NCBI RefSeq assembly: GCF_012985205.1
Contig: NZ_JABEKS010000002.1
Span: 1-64,000 of the forward strand
Direction: 5' to 3'
Length of the DNA: 64,000 nucleotides
Source: Planctomonas sp. JC2975
Lineage (GTDB): Bacteria > Actinomycetota > Actinomycetes > Actinomycetales > Microbacteriaceae
In this document: positions 1 to 8,975 of the stretch, piece by piece
Position numbering within the stretch: position 1 is the first letter of the stretch
Layout of the letters: every line of letters begins with the position of its first letter
Position numbers and translations under genes: made by a program
Notes under the pieces: generated by a model
Seen by the model: only the letters and a program-made list of their open reading frames with translations
What the model was told of the DNA's origin: nothing
The model's database searches: none

Positions 1-1
1 G

Positions 2-121
2 TGTTTCGGCGGCCATAGCGAGAGGGAAACGCCCGGTCACATTCCGAACCCGGAAGCTAAGACTCTCAGCGCCGATGGTACTGCAAGGGGGACCTTGTGG
101 GAGAGTAGGACACCGCCGGAC
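2..121 (+). rRNA. rrf: 5S ribosomal RNA
   Basis: The first about 120 bases match the actinobacterial 5S rRNA pattern: the conserved internal stretch around 40-60 (CATTCCGAACCCGGAAGCTA), the loop E/helix IV region around 70-110, and a terminal helix in which GGCGG at 8-12 pairs with CCGCC at 113-117. The rest of the rRNA operon (16S, 23S) must lie to the left of the window. The exact ends are uncertain by a few bases because the gene starts at the window edge. Confidence 0.93.
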
Positions 122-130
122 TTCTTTGTA

Positions 131-163
131 AGAGGGCCGCCCAGAAATGGGCGGCCCTTCTTG
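131..163 (+). terminator. Rho-independent terminator of the rRNA operon
   Basis: GGGCCGCCC (134-142) pairs perfectly with GGGCGGCCC (149-157) across a six-base loop and is followed by the T-rich stretch TTCTTGCGTT. It lies about 10 bases after the 5S gene, where an rrn terminator is expected. Confidence 0.85.
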
Positions 164-226
164 CGTTAACGGGCCGCATTCCGGGCCCGTCCGCCCCGAG
201 TGAGGCGTTTCCGCGGGAGACGGGCT

Positions 227-1345
227 TTAGCCGCGGCGGCGCGTTTCGGTGGGACAGTTCGCGCCGGAACCCGCGGCATCCGTGAGCGTCTGGGGCTTCG
301 CATCCGCATCCTCTGGGGTGTCGCCGACGGGCCCGCGACGACGCTGGCTCGAGGCACGCACCACCAGCGTGACGGGAATGGGCGGCGGGGACGGCGACGT
401 GTCGTCGCCGTCGAGCCGGTCGAGCACGCGACGGAGCGCGAGCTGCCCGAGAGCGGCGAAGTCCTGAGTGACGGTCGACAGGGGCGGGGTGTAGAACACC
501 GACTCGGGTACGTTGTCGAAACCGACGACGCCGACGTCATCCGGCACGCGGAATCCGCGTCGTGCGAGTGCAGACATGATGCCGAGTGCGATCTGGTCGT
601 TTGCGGCGAAGACCGCCGTCTTGCCGGCGATGACGGTGAGTTCGAGGCCTATCCGGTGGCCCTCTGCTGCCGACCAGTCCGCGTGGTAGAGCGCTCCGCG
701 TGGAATGCCGGCATCCGCGAGTTCGTCCGCCCAGCCGCGTTGACGCTCACGGGCGTCAGGGTGGTCGGGAGGCCCCGCGACGTGGATGACGTCGAGGTAG
801 CCGGAGTCGATGAGGTGCTGAACGGCCGCTCTCGCTCCGCCGTATTGATCGATCGCCACGACGTCGCCACTGCGCCCGGGCGCCGCGATCGAGATCAGCG
901 GAACGCCGACGTCTAATCCGCGCAGGGACTCGAGGGTCGTGACGTCGAGCTGCACGAGCACGACGGCCTCGACATTCTGCCGCAGCAGCGACTCGATCGC
1001 GCTGCGCGCCTCGCTGGCGCTGTCGCCCGGCACGCTCACCGTGAACACGCTGTACCTGGCGGCGTGCGCCGCCTCGTTGAAGTAGCGCTGGATGCTGGCC
1101 GGCCCATAATCCGCGGATCCCGGCGCGATCAGTCCGATCGTCCGCGTGCGTCTGGTGACCAGGGCGCGCGCAGCGGCGGATGGCTCGTATCGCAGCTGTT
1201 TGATCGCCTTGCGGACGCGCTCGCGGGTCTGGTCGCGCACATCCGGAGAGTCGTTGATGACCCGGGACACCGTCTGATGCGACACCCCGGCAAGGCGCGC
1301 GACATCGAAGATGGTCGCCGCACGGTTCCCCTCAGTCCGCGCCAT
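227..1345 (-). CDS. LacI-family repressor, last gene of the galactofuranose-type transporter operon
   Basis: A 372-residue LacI/GalR transcription factor. The N-terminal helix-turn-helix reads TIFDVARLAGVSHQTVSRVIND, followed by a hinge and a periplasmic-binding-like sugar domain ending in a typical VVGFDNVPES segment near the C-terminus. I chose the ATG at 1345 because the HTH begins about 10 residues later. This start overlaps the stop of the upstream ATPase gene by 14 bases, so the regulator is translated with the transporter. It is the best candidate for the protein that binds the LacI-type palindromes at 5995-6185 and so controls its own operon. The effector is presumably a sugar carried by the transporter. 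The C-terminal about 30 residues are arginine- and proline-rich and look unstructured. Confidence 0.88.
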   Translation of the reverse strand: MARTEGNRAATIFDVARLAGVSHQTVSRVINDSPDVRDQTRERVRKAIKQLRYEPSAAARALVTRRTRTIGLIAPGSADYGPASIQRYFNEAAHAARYSVFTVSVPGDSASEARSAIESLLRQNVEAVVLVQLDVTTLESLRGLDVGVPLISIAAPGRSGDVVAIDQYGGARAAVQHLIDSGYLDVIHVAGPPDHPDARERQRGWADELADAGIPRGALYHADWSAAEGHRIGLELTVIAGKTAVFAANDQIALGIMSALARRGFRVPDDVGVVGFDNVPESVFYTPPLSTVTQDFAALGQLALRRVLDRLDGDDTSPSPPPIPVTLVVRASSQRRRGPVGDTPEDADAKPQTLTDAAGSGANCPTETRRRG

Positions 1346-2864
1346 TCGCCTCGTCTCCATCCGCGATGAGCGTGAGCAGGAGCTCGCGGTCGAGCTCATC
1401 GTCATTCGCCACGATGCCCAGGATCGATCGGTCGCGCATGATCACGATCCGGTCGGACAGCCGCAGAACTTCGTCGGGTTCGGCGGAGATGTACACGACG
1501 CCGACTCCGTTGGCTGCCATGGACGCCACGAGGCGCTGAACCTCAACCTTAGCGCCGACGTCGATGCCCCTCGTCGGCTCGTCCAGCACCAGAACACGTG
1601 GCGCGATCGCAAGCCAGCGGGCGAGCAGCACCTTCTGCTGATTGCCACTGGACAGGGATGCCGCCGGCTGGCCGGGGTCGCACGGCCAGACATTCAGTGC
1701 CTCGAGGTAGCTCATCGCGAGTTCGTCCTGCCGCGCGCGCGGCATCCGCAGGAACCAGCCCCGCTGCGCCTGGATCGCGAGCGTGATGTTCTCCCGCACG
1801 CTGAGCTGACCGATGAGGCCCTCGGAGATGCGGTTCTCGGATGCGTAGACGACGCGAGCGCCCAGAGCTGTGCGCGGCGACCGGTACGTCGTGGTCGACG
1901 TGCCGCCGACGAGCTGTCCGCCGGCGATCGGATCGATGCCCGTGATGGCCCTGGCCAGTTCCGTTCGGCCGGATCCGAGGAGCCCTGCGACGCCGACGAT
2001 CTCGCCCTCGCTCACCTCGAGGTCGACGGGAGCGCGCAGAGCGCTCGTCCGCACCCCCTCTGCCTGCAGGATGGGCGCCGGGCTGGCGATGGCCTCGGCC
2101 GCGCGTTGCTCGATGATCTCGTCGAGCTCTCGCGGATCGCGGCCGAGCATGCGCTGCACCAGATCGCGGCGCAGGATGTCGGCCGTTGGGAACTCGCCGA
2201 CCAGGATGCCGCCACGCAGCACGGTCAGCCGGTCAGCGATCTCGTACACCTGCTCGAGGATGTGCGACACGAACAGGACGGCGACGTCCTCGTCGCGCAG
2301 CGACCGGATCACGTCGAGCACGTGCTCCGTCTCGGCCTCGTCGAGGCTCGCGGTGGGCTCGTCCAGCACCAGCACCCGCGGATTGGACCGGATCGCCCGG
2401 GCCATCGCCACCAGCTGCCGGATGGCGGGCGGATGCCCGCCGAGCGGCGACCGCGGATCCACCACGGCGCCGAGCCGGTCGAGCAGCTCCGACGCGCGAC
2501 GGATCATCGCCCGGCCGTCGATGCCGAACCGGCCGTGCGGCTCGTCGCCCAGCATCACGTTCTCGGCGACGGACAAGTTCGGCAGCAGCCCGGTCTCCTG
2601 GTGGACGACGCCGATTCCGGTGGCGAGCGCGTCGCGTGGGGAGGTGATGCGCACCTCAGCGCCGTTGCACAGGATCTGGCCCCGCGCCGGCCGGATCGCA
2701 CCGGTCAGCACCTTGATGAGCGTCGACTTTCCCGCGCCGTTCTCGCCCATCAGCGAGTGCACCTCGCCACGATGCAGGTCGAGGTCGACGTCGTCGAGCG
2801 CCAGGTGGCCCGGATACCTCACGGTGATGCCGCGCATCCGGATGAACGGATCGTCGGAGTTCAT
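1332..2864 (-). CDS. ytfR: Sugar ABC transporter ATP-binding protein, galactofuranose type (YtfR-like)
   Basis: A 510-residue ATPase with two fused ABC domains, the architecture of the ribose/galactofuranose import family (CUT2). The first Walker A is GENGAGKST near residue 45 and the first Walker B is VLVLDEPTAS. The second domain has the degenerate P-loop GLLGSGRTE, the signature LSSGNQQKV and Walker B VLVLDEPTRGID, as is normal for this family. The start at 2864 places the ABC fold at the N-terminus and overlaps the preceding permease by 4 bases. It energises import by the permeases encoded immediately upstream. The YtfR assignment rests on the similarity of the neighbouring binding protein and permeases to E. 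coli YtfQ, YtfT and YjfF. Confidence 0.85.
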   Translation of the reverse strand: MNSDDPFIRMRGITVRYPGHLALDDVDLDLHRGEVHSLMGENGAGKSTLIKVLTGAIRPARGQILCNGAEVRITSPRDALATGIGVVHQETGLLPNLSVAENVMLGDEPHGRFGIDGRAMIRRASELLDRLGAVVDPRSPLGGHPPAIRQLVAMARAIRSNPRVLVLDEPTASLDEAETEHVLDVIRSLRDEDVAVLFVSHILEQVYEIADRLTVLRGGILVGEFPTADILRRDLVQRMLGRDPRELDEIIEQRAAEAIASPAPILQAEGVRTSALRAPVDLEVSEGEIVGVAGLLGSGRTELARAITGIDPIAGGQLVGGTSTTTYRSPRTALGARVVYASENRISEGLIGQLSVRENITLAIQAQRGWFLRMPRARQDELAMSYLEALNVWPCDPGQPAASLSSGNQQKVLLARWLAIAPRVLVLDEPTRGIDVGAKVEVQRLVASMAANGVGVVYISAEPDEVLRLSDRIVIMRDRSILGIVANDDELDRELLLTLIADGDEANGAD

Positions 2865-3874
2865 CGCAGCACCGCCGATCTGCTGGCCGCAAGGCGTTGC
2901 GCCACCACGAAGACGAGCAGGAGGAGGCCGAGCACGATGGGCGTCCACCACGGATCGACGCCGAGGTAGTCGATGGTCAGCTGGATGACGCCGTAGACCA
3001 GCACGCCGATCACCGTTCCGACGACTCCGCCGTGTCCGCCGCCGAGCGTCGTACCCCCGATGACGACGGCGGCGATCGCCGCGAGTTCCATGCCGACGCC
3101 CGCCTGCGGGTCCCCGGACGACGTGTACGAGGCGAACAGCACGGCGGCGATCCCCGCGCAGACGCCGCTGACCACGTACACGAGCACCGTGGTGCGCATG
3201 ACGGCAAGGCCCATCAGGCGTGCGCCGTCCGCGTTGCCTCCGATTGCGAAGACCGTGCGGCCGAACCGGGTGCGATGCAGAAGCAGGTAGGCGGCGACGG
3301 CGAGCGCGAGCGCTGCGATGACACCGAGCGATAACTGCAGGTCGCCGACGCCGACCGAGACCAGCGTCAAGGCGTTGAGCCCGCTGTCGCGGATGGCGAC
3401 GGCGTTGAGACTGACAGTGTAGGCGAGGCCTCTGGCCAGGAACATGCCGGCGAGAGTTGCGACGATCGGCTGCACGTCGAAGGCGGCGACGAGCACACCG
3501 TTGACGAGGCCGATCCCGGCGCCGGCGGCGACGACCAGCGGGATGGCGATGCCTGCCGGCACGCCGGCGGCCAGCAGCTGGGCCCCGATCACGCCGCCGA
3601 GTCCGATCACCGAGCCGATGGACAGGTCGATGCCCCCGGAGAGGATGACGAACGTCATCCCGACGGAAAGGGCGAGCAGATAGCTGGTGTCGAGGAACAG
3701 GTTGGAGACCAGGCGGGCGGAGACGAAGGATCCGAAGACGAGCTGATCGCCGAGCACCAGCATGCCGAGCATGACGACGGCGACGAGAACGGGGGAGAGG
3801 TGCACGCGACGGCTGGCGGTGAAGGCGGGCGATGGCATCCGCTCCACGGGGAGCTGGGGCATCTGCGTTGTCAT
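2861..3874 (-). CDS. yjfF: Sugar ABC transporter permease, YjfF-like
   Basis: A 337-residue integral membrane permease of the CUT2 (BPD_transp_2) family with about eight to ten hydrophobic segments. The family hallmark SVGMTFVILSGGIDLSIGSV lies near residue 70, and FGRTVFAIGGNADGARLMG and AIAAVVIGGTTLGGG follow later. These stretches resemble E. coli YjfF closely. The start at ATG 3874 overlaps the stop of the previous permease (ATGA), which indicates translational coupling. With the other permease it should form the heterodimeric channel of a galactofuranose-type importer. Confidence 0.85.
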   Translation of the reverse strand: MTTQMPQLPVERMPSPAFTASRRVHLSPVLVAVVMLGMLVLGDQLVFGSFVSARLVSNLFLDTSYLLALSVGMTFVILSGGIDLSIGSVIGLGGVIGAQLLAAGVPAGIAIPLVVAAGAGIGLVNGVLVAAFDVQPIVATLAGMFLARGLAYTVSLNAVAIRDSGLNALTLVSVGVGDLQLSLGVIAALALAVAAYLLLHRTRFGRTVFAIGGNADGARLMGLAVMRTTVLVYVVSGVCAGIAAVLFASYTSSGDPQAGVGMELAAIAAVVIGGTTLGGGHGGVVGTVIGVLVYGVIQLTIDYLGVDPWWTPIVLGLLLLVFVVAQRLAASRSAVLR

Positions 3875-4932
3875 TGGATGCCTCGCCAACCGGCCCGCAC
3901 GCGCTGCAGGAGCGCGCTGGTGCGCGGAGCCTGGAGCAGGCAGACCGCGATGATGATGACGCCCTCGAAGAGCGGGGACGTCGCGGGCGACGTGCCCAGA
4001 TACGTCACCGTGGAGGTCAGCACTTGCACCGTCAGAACTCCCAGCACCGTGCCGCCGATGGAGAACCGGCCGCCGCGCAGGGAGGTGCCGCCGATGACGA
4101 CGGCGAGGATGGCATCCACCTCGATGCCGAGGCCGGCGTTGCTCGCGTCGGCCGACATGATGTCCGAGCTCACGATGAGTCCGCTGGCTGCGGCGAGCAG
4201 CCCGCTCACGGTGTAGACCGTCGCGGTGAGGACGCGCACGCGGAGGCCGGCCATGCGGCTGGCGACCGGGTTCGCGCCGATCGACTCGATCATGGTGCCG
4301 AGTGCGGTACGCCTCAGCAGCACGGCGACGACCGCGACGACGGCGGCGGCGATGATGGTGGGCGCCGGAATGCCGAGCACCGTTCCCGAGGCGATCCACG
4401 CGTACGGCGGGCTGACGACCGTCTCGACCTGACCGTGCGTGACGAGCATGGCGAGGCCGCGGCCGGCCAGCATGAGCACAAGGGTCGCGATGATGGGTTG
4501 CACGCCGATGGCGGCCACGAGCATGCCGTTCCACGCCCCGAGCAGAATGCCGACACCGAGGCCAGCCCCGATGCCGAGCGCGACGGCGCCGAAGGATGCC
4601 GGGTCGGGCGATCCCGCGATGACCGCGAGCGCGACGGCGCCGCCGACCGACAGCACGGCGCCCACCGAGAGGTCGATGCCCCTGACGGCGACGACGAGCA
4701 GCATTCCGAGGGAGACGAGCATCAGCGGCGCGGCGTCGCGGATGATGTCGGGGATCGCCCCGTACAGTGCACCGCGTCGGATCGACAGCGCGAAGAAGTC
4801 CGGCCGCACGGCGACGTTGATGATCACGAGCGCGAGCAGGATGACGACGGCCCAGGACTGAGGACGGCGCAGCAGCGTGCTCAGGCGGCGCCGGACGAAG
4901 GCGTCCTCGCGCGCCGGAGTCAGTACGGCCAT
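3871..4932 (-). CDS. ytfT: Sugar ABC transporter permease, YtfT-like
   Basis: A 353-residue CUT2 permease. The motif RGIDLSVGAVLSVGGAVAL and the segments VQPIIATLVLMLAGRGLAML and NAGLGIEVDAILAVVIGG line up with E. coli YtfT, the partner of YjfF. The ATG at 4932 begins a short cytoplasmic stretch before the first membrane helix, and it overlaps the 3' end of the upstream binding-protein gene by 13 bases. Its product pairs with the YjfF-like permease next to it. Confidence 0.85.
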   Translation of the reverse strand: MAVLTPAREDAFVRRRLSTLLRRPQSWAVVILLALVIINVAVRPDFFALSIRRGALYGAIPDIIRDAAPLMLVSLGMLLVVAVRGIDLSVGAVLSVGGAVALAVIAGSPDPASFGAVALGIGAGLGVGILLGAWNGMLVAAIGVQPIIATLVLMLAGRGLAMLVTHGQVETVVSPPYAWIASGTVLGIPAPTIIAAAVVAVVAVLLRRTALGTMIESIGANPVASRMAGLRVRVLTATVYTVSGLLAAASGLIVSSDIMSADASNAGLGIEVDAILAVVIGGTSLRGGRFSIGGTVLGVLTVQVLTSTVTYLGTSPATSPLFEGVIIIAVCLLQAPRTSALLQRVRAGWRGIQ

Positions 4933-5882
4933 GTCGCGAGCACCCCCTTGGCGGCCTTCGCGTCGAAGACGCGGTCTGCGGCGATGTACTGCCGCTGGAC
5001 GGTCGCGCCCGCGTGCACGGCACGCACCACGGATGCCACCCGCGGCCCGAGCATCGGATTGCACTGCACGACCTGGTTGAGGCGGCCGGCCACCAGTTCC
5101 GTCAGGGCGTCGCGCGTGCCGTCGATGGTGACGATGCGGATGTCACGCCCGGGCTCCAGCCCTGCCGCCGTGATGGCCTCGATGGCGCCGAGTCCCATGT
5201 CGTCGTTCTGCGCGAACAGCAGCTGGATGTCGTCGCCGTGCTTCTCGAGGAACGCCGCCATCACCTCCTTGCCGCCGGCTCGCGTGAATCCGCCGTCCTG
5301 CGCATCGAGGATCCTGATTCCGTGGCCGGCGATCACCCGGTCGAATCCGGCGGAGCGGTCGAGGGCCGCGCTGGATCCCGTCGTGCCGAGCAGCTCGACG
5401 ATCCGCGTGCCGGGTTCAGCGGTTTCGATGATCCACTTCGCGGCGAGGCCGCCTTCGCGGCGGAAGTCGTCGCCGACCCGGCTCAGGTAGAGCGACGAGT
5501 CGCTGGGATCGATGCCGCGGTCTTCCAGCACGACGGGGATGCCGGCGCGACGTGCCTCGTCGAGCACGTCGTGCCATCCGCTCTCCACCATCGGCGCCAG
5601 CACGATCACGTCGACGCCACGGGTGACGAAACTGCGCACGGCGGCGATCTCGTTCTCCTGCCGGCCCTGCGAGTCGATGAACATCAGATCGAAGCCGTTG
5701 CGGCGGGACAGGGCGTTGCGGAGCGAGACGGTGTTGGCCGCGCGCCATGTGCTCTCGGCGCCGGTCTGTGCGAACCCGACGGAGATGAGGGATCCGGAAG
5801 CGTCGGCGGCTGTGCAGCCGGCCAGCCCCCCTGCGGCCAACGCGAGGGCGCCGCCGAGCATTGCTCGTCGGGTGATCGTCAC
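4920..5882 (-). CDS. ytfQ: Galactofuranose-type substrate-binding protein (YtfQ-like), first gene of the operon
   Basis: A 320-residue periplasmic-binding-type protein with a lipoprotein signal; the lipobox LAGC lies near residue 21, just after a Tat-like TRRAMLGG start. The mature part begins with SVGFAQTGAESTWRAAN, then QENEIAAVRSFVTRGVDVIV and APMVESGWHDVLDEA, which closely resembles E. coli YtfQ, the galactofuranose receptor. The start is GTG at 5882. A GGGAGG ribosome-binding site lies 6 bases upstream, whereas the longer frame has no such site. This gene heads the operon ytfQ-ytfT-yjfF-ytfR-lacI. The substrate could be galactofuranose or a related furanose. Confidence 0.82.
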   Translation of the reverse strand: MTITRRAMLGGALALAAGGLAGCTAADASGSLISVGFAQTGAESTWRAANTVSLRNALSRRNGFDLMFIDSQGRQENEIAAVRSFVTRGVDVIVLAPMVESGWHDVLDEARRAGIPVVLEDRGIDPSDSSLYLSRVGDDFRREGGLAAKWIIETAEPGTRIVELLGTTGSSAALDRSAGFDRVIAGHGIRILDAQDGGFTRAGGKEVMAAFLEKHGDDIQLLFAQNDDMGLGAIEAITAAGLEPGRDIRIVTIDGTRDALTELVAGRLNQVVQCNPMLGPRVASVVRAVHAGATVQRQYIAADRVFDAKAAKGVLATWPY

Positions 5883-5994
5883 TGATCGCCTCCCTGCGTC
5901 GTCGGAGCGGAGTTCGTGGAGCGGGTTCGTGGAGTTCGTGGAGCGGGGCCCGTGGACCGCCCGTTCGCGGACCGGAGTGTTCGGGCTACGCAAA

Positions 5995-6008
5995 CGTTAG
6001 CGTTCACA
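5995..6008. promoter_or_regulatory. LacI-type operator (distal, on the ytfQ side)
   Basis: CGTTAGCGTTCACA matches 12 of 14 positions of the stronger palindrome at 6106-6119. It lies 113 bases upstream of the ytfQ GTG start, inside the shared 367-bp control region 5883-6249. Confidence 0.6.
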
Positions 6009-6091
6009 GTCCCCTTCCCGCGAGGCCCGCATCCGCGGGATGACGGACTCTCAGACGGATGGGTCGGCCGGATCCCTTCGCATTTGCGGGC

Positions 6092-6121
6092 TTGACAACG
6101 AATTCTGTTAGCGCTCACAAT
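6092..6121 (+). promoter_or_regulatory. Sigma70-type promoter of the rightward sugar transporter operon, with embedded operator
   Basis: TTGACA (6092-6097) is followed after 18 bases by CACAAT (6116-6121), a plausible -10. The LacI-type palindrome at 6106-6119 lies in the spacer and covers the -10, a position that would block RNA polymerase. Confidence 0.6.
6106..6119. promoter_or_regulatory. LacI-type operator overlapping the promoter
   Basis: TGTTAGC-GCTCACA is a palindrome with one mismatch around the central CG typical of LacI/GalR operators. It overlaps the -10 of the rightward promoter. Confidence 0.75.
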
Positions 6122-6171
6122 GCTCTCTGAACCCGCCGCTCCGCAATCCGGCACCGTCACGGCGCGAGAAA

Positions 6172-6185
6172 TGTGAGCCCTCACA
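6172..6185. promoter_or_regulatory. LacI-type operator in the leader of the rightward operon
   Basis: TGTGAGC-CCTCACA is a palindrome with a single mismatch in a 14-base span, 64 bases before the ATG at 6250. Together with the sites at 5995 and 6106 it forms an array of three related operators that could support looping. Confidence 0.7.
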
Positions 6186-6249
6186 ATTCGTGTCGGCGCC
6201 AGGCTGTCTGCGTGCGGGAGGTCCCTCACACACCAACAGGAAGTGAACG

Positions 6250-7374
6250 ATGAAGATCACACTCAGAGTCGCGGCGGTCGCTGCCGCGCTCCTCCTCGCC
6301 GGCAGCATGGCGGCCTGTTCCAAGTCGGCCGCGAACGATACCTCGGCAAGCACCGCCAAGAGTTCCGTGGCGCTCAAGGGAACGCTCGCGTTCAACCAGT
6401 CGAAGCTCGCAGACCTCGACCAGAAGCTGAAGTCCGCGCTCGCGGGCAAGGACCTCTCGGCAGTCGACATCGCGATGGTCGTCAACGTCGCCGCCGACTA
6501 CTGGAAGGCCGGCCAGGTCGGCTTCGAGGCCGGATGCAAGGACCTCGGCATCTCCACGAGCAAGTGCACGTACTTCGCTCCGCCGAGCGGCAAGCTCACG
6601 GAGCAGACGTCCGAGCTCGAGACGCTGAAGTCGCAGGGCGTGACCGGATACTCGATCTCGGCCATCGACCCGACGTCGACGGCGAACACCATCAAGACCG
6701 ACATGGACGCGGGCATCTTCGTGCTGCCGATCGACTCGCCGCTGCCGAAGACCGCGGCCGCCGGCCTGTATCTCGGAACGCCGAACTACACGGCCGGGTT
6801 CCAGGCGGGCACCGCCATGAAGCAGCTGCTGAACGGCAAGGGCAAGGTGGCGATCCTGGTCGGCTCGCTGACGGCCGACAACGCGGTGCAGCGCATCCAG
6901 GGCTTCGAGGACGCCATCAAGGGCACGAGCATCACCGTCGCCCAGAAGGTGAACGACAACCTGCAGGCCAGCACCGCAACGAGTGACGCCGAGACGATCC
7001 TCGCCAACAACCCCGACGTGACGGGCCTCTACGGCGTGTACTCCTACGACGGACCGGCGCTCGCCCAGGCAGTGAAGTCGGCCGGCAAGCAGTCCAGCGT
7101 GAGCATCGTCTCCGACGACTCGGACGCGCAGACACTTGGCTTCATCAAGTCGGGCACCATCGGCGGCACTGTGGTGCAGATGCCGTACCAGCAGGGCTAC
7201 ACCGGGGCGTACATCCTCGCGGCGGAGAAGGTGCTCGGAACGGATGCGACGGCCGCGATCCTCAAGCCGTACCTGGCCTCCGACGGCTACACGCTGAGCT
7301 CCGGCGTGGGACTGGTGAGCAAGTCGAACCTCTCCGACTACCAGTCGCTGCAGAGCCAGCTGGGCATCGGCTAG
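6250..7374 (+). CDS. Sugar ABC transporter substrate-binding lipoprotein
   Basis: A 374-residue binding protein of the PBP1/ribose-type family. It has a signal peptide with the lipobox MAAC (Cys near residue 23) and a Ser/Thr/Ala-rich linker. The two-lobed domain contains MVVNVAADYWKAGQVGFEAG, GYSISAIDPTSTANTI and VLPIDSPLPKT. A Shine-Dalgarno AGGAAG lies about 6 bases before the ATG. It heads a three-gene importer operon (binding protein, ATPase, permease) divergent from the ytf-like operon. The substrate cannot be read from the sequence; a monosaccharide is likely from the family and the operators upstream. Confidence 0.85.
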   Translation: MKITLRVAAVAAALLLAGSMAACSKSAANDTSASTAKSSVALKGTLAFNQSKLADLDQKLKSALAGKDLSAVDIAMVVNVAADYWKAGQVGFEAGCKDLGISTSKCTYFAPPSGKLTEQTSELETLKSQGVTGYSISAIDPTSTANTIKTDMDAGIFVLPIDSPLPKTAAAGLYLGTPNYTAGFQAGTAMKQLLNGKGKVAILVGSLTADNAVQRIQGFEDAIKGTSITVAQKVNDNLQASTATSDAETILANNPDVTGLYGVYSYDGPALAQAVKSAGKQSSVSIVSDDSDAQTLGFIKSGTIGGTVVQMPYQQGYTGAYILAAEKVLGTDATAAILKPYLASDGYTLSSGVGLVSKSNLSDYQSLQSQLGIG

Positions 7375-7376
7375 GC

Positions 7377-8975
7377 ATGACGGACGCCACAGCCCCCTCC
7401 GGCCGTGCGGTCATCGCGCGGCTGGAGGGGGTCTACAAGGAATATGGGCCGGTGCGCGTGCTCGACCTTCCGGAGCTCGAGCTGCTCGAAGGCCAGGTCG
7501 TCGGGGTGGTCGGCGAGAACGGCGCAGGCAAGTCGACGCTGATGGGAACGCTGTCGGGTGCCGTGCATCGCGACGGCGGCGAGATCACGATCGACGGCAC
7601 GGCGCTCGCGCCCGGATCGACCGAGGCCGCGCAGAAGCTCGGCGTCGCCATGGTGTCGCAGGAGTTCCCGCTCGTCGGGCAGCTCTCGGTCGCGGAGAAC
7701 CTCCTCCTCGGCCGTCGCCCGGAGCAGGCGCGGAGCGGCTGGCTCGTCGACCGGCGCGCGCAGCGAGCCGAAGCTGCGGCGATGCTCGCCGACATCGGCC
7801 TCTCCGCGGGCCGCGTCGGCCTGGATCGCGACGTGCGGTCCCTGCCCGTTCCGACGAGGCAGATGATCGAGATCGCCAAGGCGTGGGGGCGCAAACCGCG
7901 ACTCCTCATCCTCGACGAACCCACGTCGTCGCTCGGCCCCGTCGAAGCGGAGACGGTGCTCGGGCTCGCGCGCCGACTCGCCGATCACGGCGGTGCCGTG
8001 CTGTTCATCGGTCACCGCCTCGACGAGGTCCGTGAGGTCAGCGACCGCGTCATCGTGCTGCGCAACGGACGGCTGGTCGCGGATCTCATCCCGGCAGAGG
8101 CGACGGAGGCACGACTGATCAAGGAGATGGTCGGCGGCGAGCTGGAACAGGAGACGCCGAAGGCGCCGCCCGCCGACGCCCCCGTCTTCCTCCGCCTCGA
8201 GGGCGTCACGGCGGACGGACTGGGCCCGGTGGACCTCGAGGTGAAGGCGGGCGAGATCCTCGGGATCGCGGGTCTCATGGGATCTGGTCGCAGCAGGCTG
8301 ATCCACACGATTGCGGGCGCACAGCCGTCGACCGGTGGAACGATGAGCCTGCGCGGCGCCAGGCATGCGCCAAGGTCGGCGCAGGACGGCGTCGAGGCCG
8401 GTATCGCGCTCATCCCCGAGGACCGCAAGGAGCAGTCGCTCGTGCTGTTCGCCTCGATCGCATCGAACGTGACCGTGTCGATCCTGCGGCGGCTGAGCCG
8501 GTTCGGGATCCTCGGCACTCGCGCGCAGCGGGCGGCCGCGGTGAAGATCGCCCGCGACGTCAACGTGCGCATGCAGAGCGTCGACCAGCCGGTCGGATCC
8601 CTCTCCGGCGGCAACCAGCAGCGTGCGGTCTTCGGTCGCGCGTTCGCCACCGAGCCGGGACTCCTGCTGCTGGACGAGCCGACCCGCGGTGTCGACGTCG
8701 GCGCCAAGTCGGAGATCTACGGGCTCATCGACCGGGCGGCAGCCGAGGGCATGACCGTGGTCGCGGCATCCTCCGAGCTCGAGGAGCTGCAGCTCATCAG
8801 CCATCGCATCGCGGTGATGAACCGTGGCCGCATCATGACGGTGCTCGATCGGGATGCCGCAACCAAAGAGGCCATCATGACCGCGGCCGCCTCCACCCCC
8901 GTCCCGGCGCCGGCGGCGCCGGCATCCGCTTCAGCAGCTGCATCGACTTCACCATCTCAAGGAGACTCGGCATGA
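7377..8975 (+). CDS. Sugar ABC transporter ATP-binding protein (double ABC domain)
   Basis: A 532-residue ATPase with two tandem ABC domains of the ribose/xylose importer type. The first Walker A is GENGAGKST (near residue 45) and the first Walker B is LLILDEPTSS. The second half has the P-loop-like GLMGSGRSR, the signature LSGGNQQRA and LLLLDEPTRGVDVG. The ATG follows the stop of the binding-protein gene after two bases. About 40 residues of Ala/Pro/Ser-rich tail extend beyond the usual C-terminus, and the last codon overlaps the permease start (ATGA). It powers the permease encoded next. Confidence 0.87.
   Translation: MTDATAPSGRAVIARLEGVYKEYGPVRVLDLPELELLEGQVVGVVGENGAGKSTLMGTLSGAVHRDGGEITIDGTALAPGSTEAAQKLGVAMVSQEFPLVGQLSVAENLLLGRRPEQARSGWLVDRRAQRAEAAAMLADIGLSAGRVGLDRDVRSLPVPTRQMIEIAKAWGRKPRLLILDEPTSSLGPVEAETVLGLARRLADHGGAVLFIGHRLDEVREVSDRVIVLRNGRLVADLIPAEATEARLIKEMVGGELEQETPKAPPADAPVFLRLEGVTADGLGPVDLEVKAGEILGIAGLMGSGRSRLIHTIAGAQPSTGGTMSLRGARHAPRSAQDGVEAGIALIPEDRKEQSLVLFASIASNVTVSILRRLSRFGILGTRAQRAAAVKIARDVNVRMQSVDQPVGSLSGGNQQRAVFGRAFATEPGLLLLDEPTRGVDVGAKSEIYGLIDRAAAEGMTVVAASSELEELQLISHRIAVMNRGRIMTVLDRDAATKEAIMTAAASTPVPAPAAPASASAAASTSPSQGDSA

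Noticed and set aside
1311-2969. Long plus-strand open frames opposite the ABC ATPase gene
   Set aside because: They mirror the codon structure of the real minus-strand gene, have His/Asp/Arg-rich composition and no recognisable domain; typical antisense shadows in high-GC DNA.
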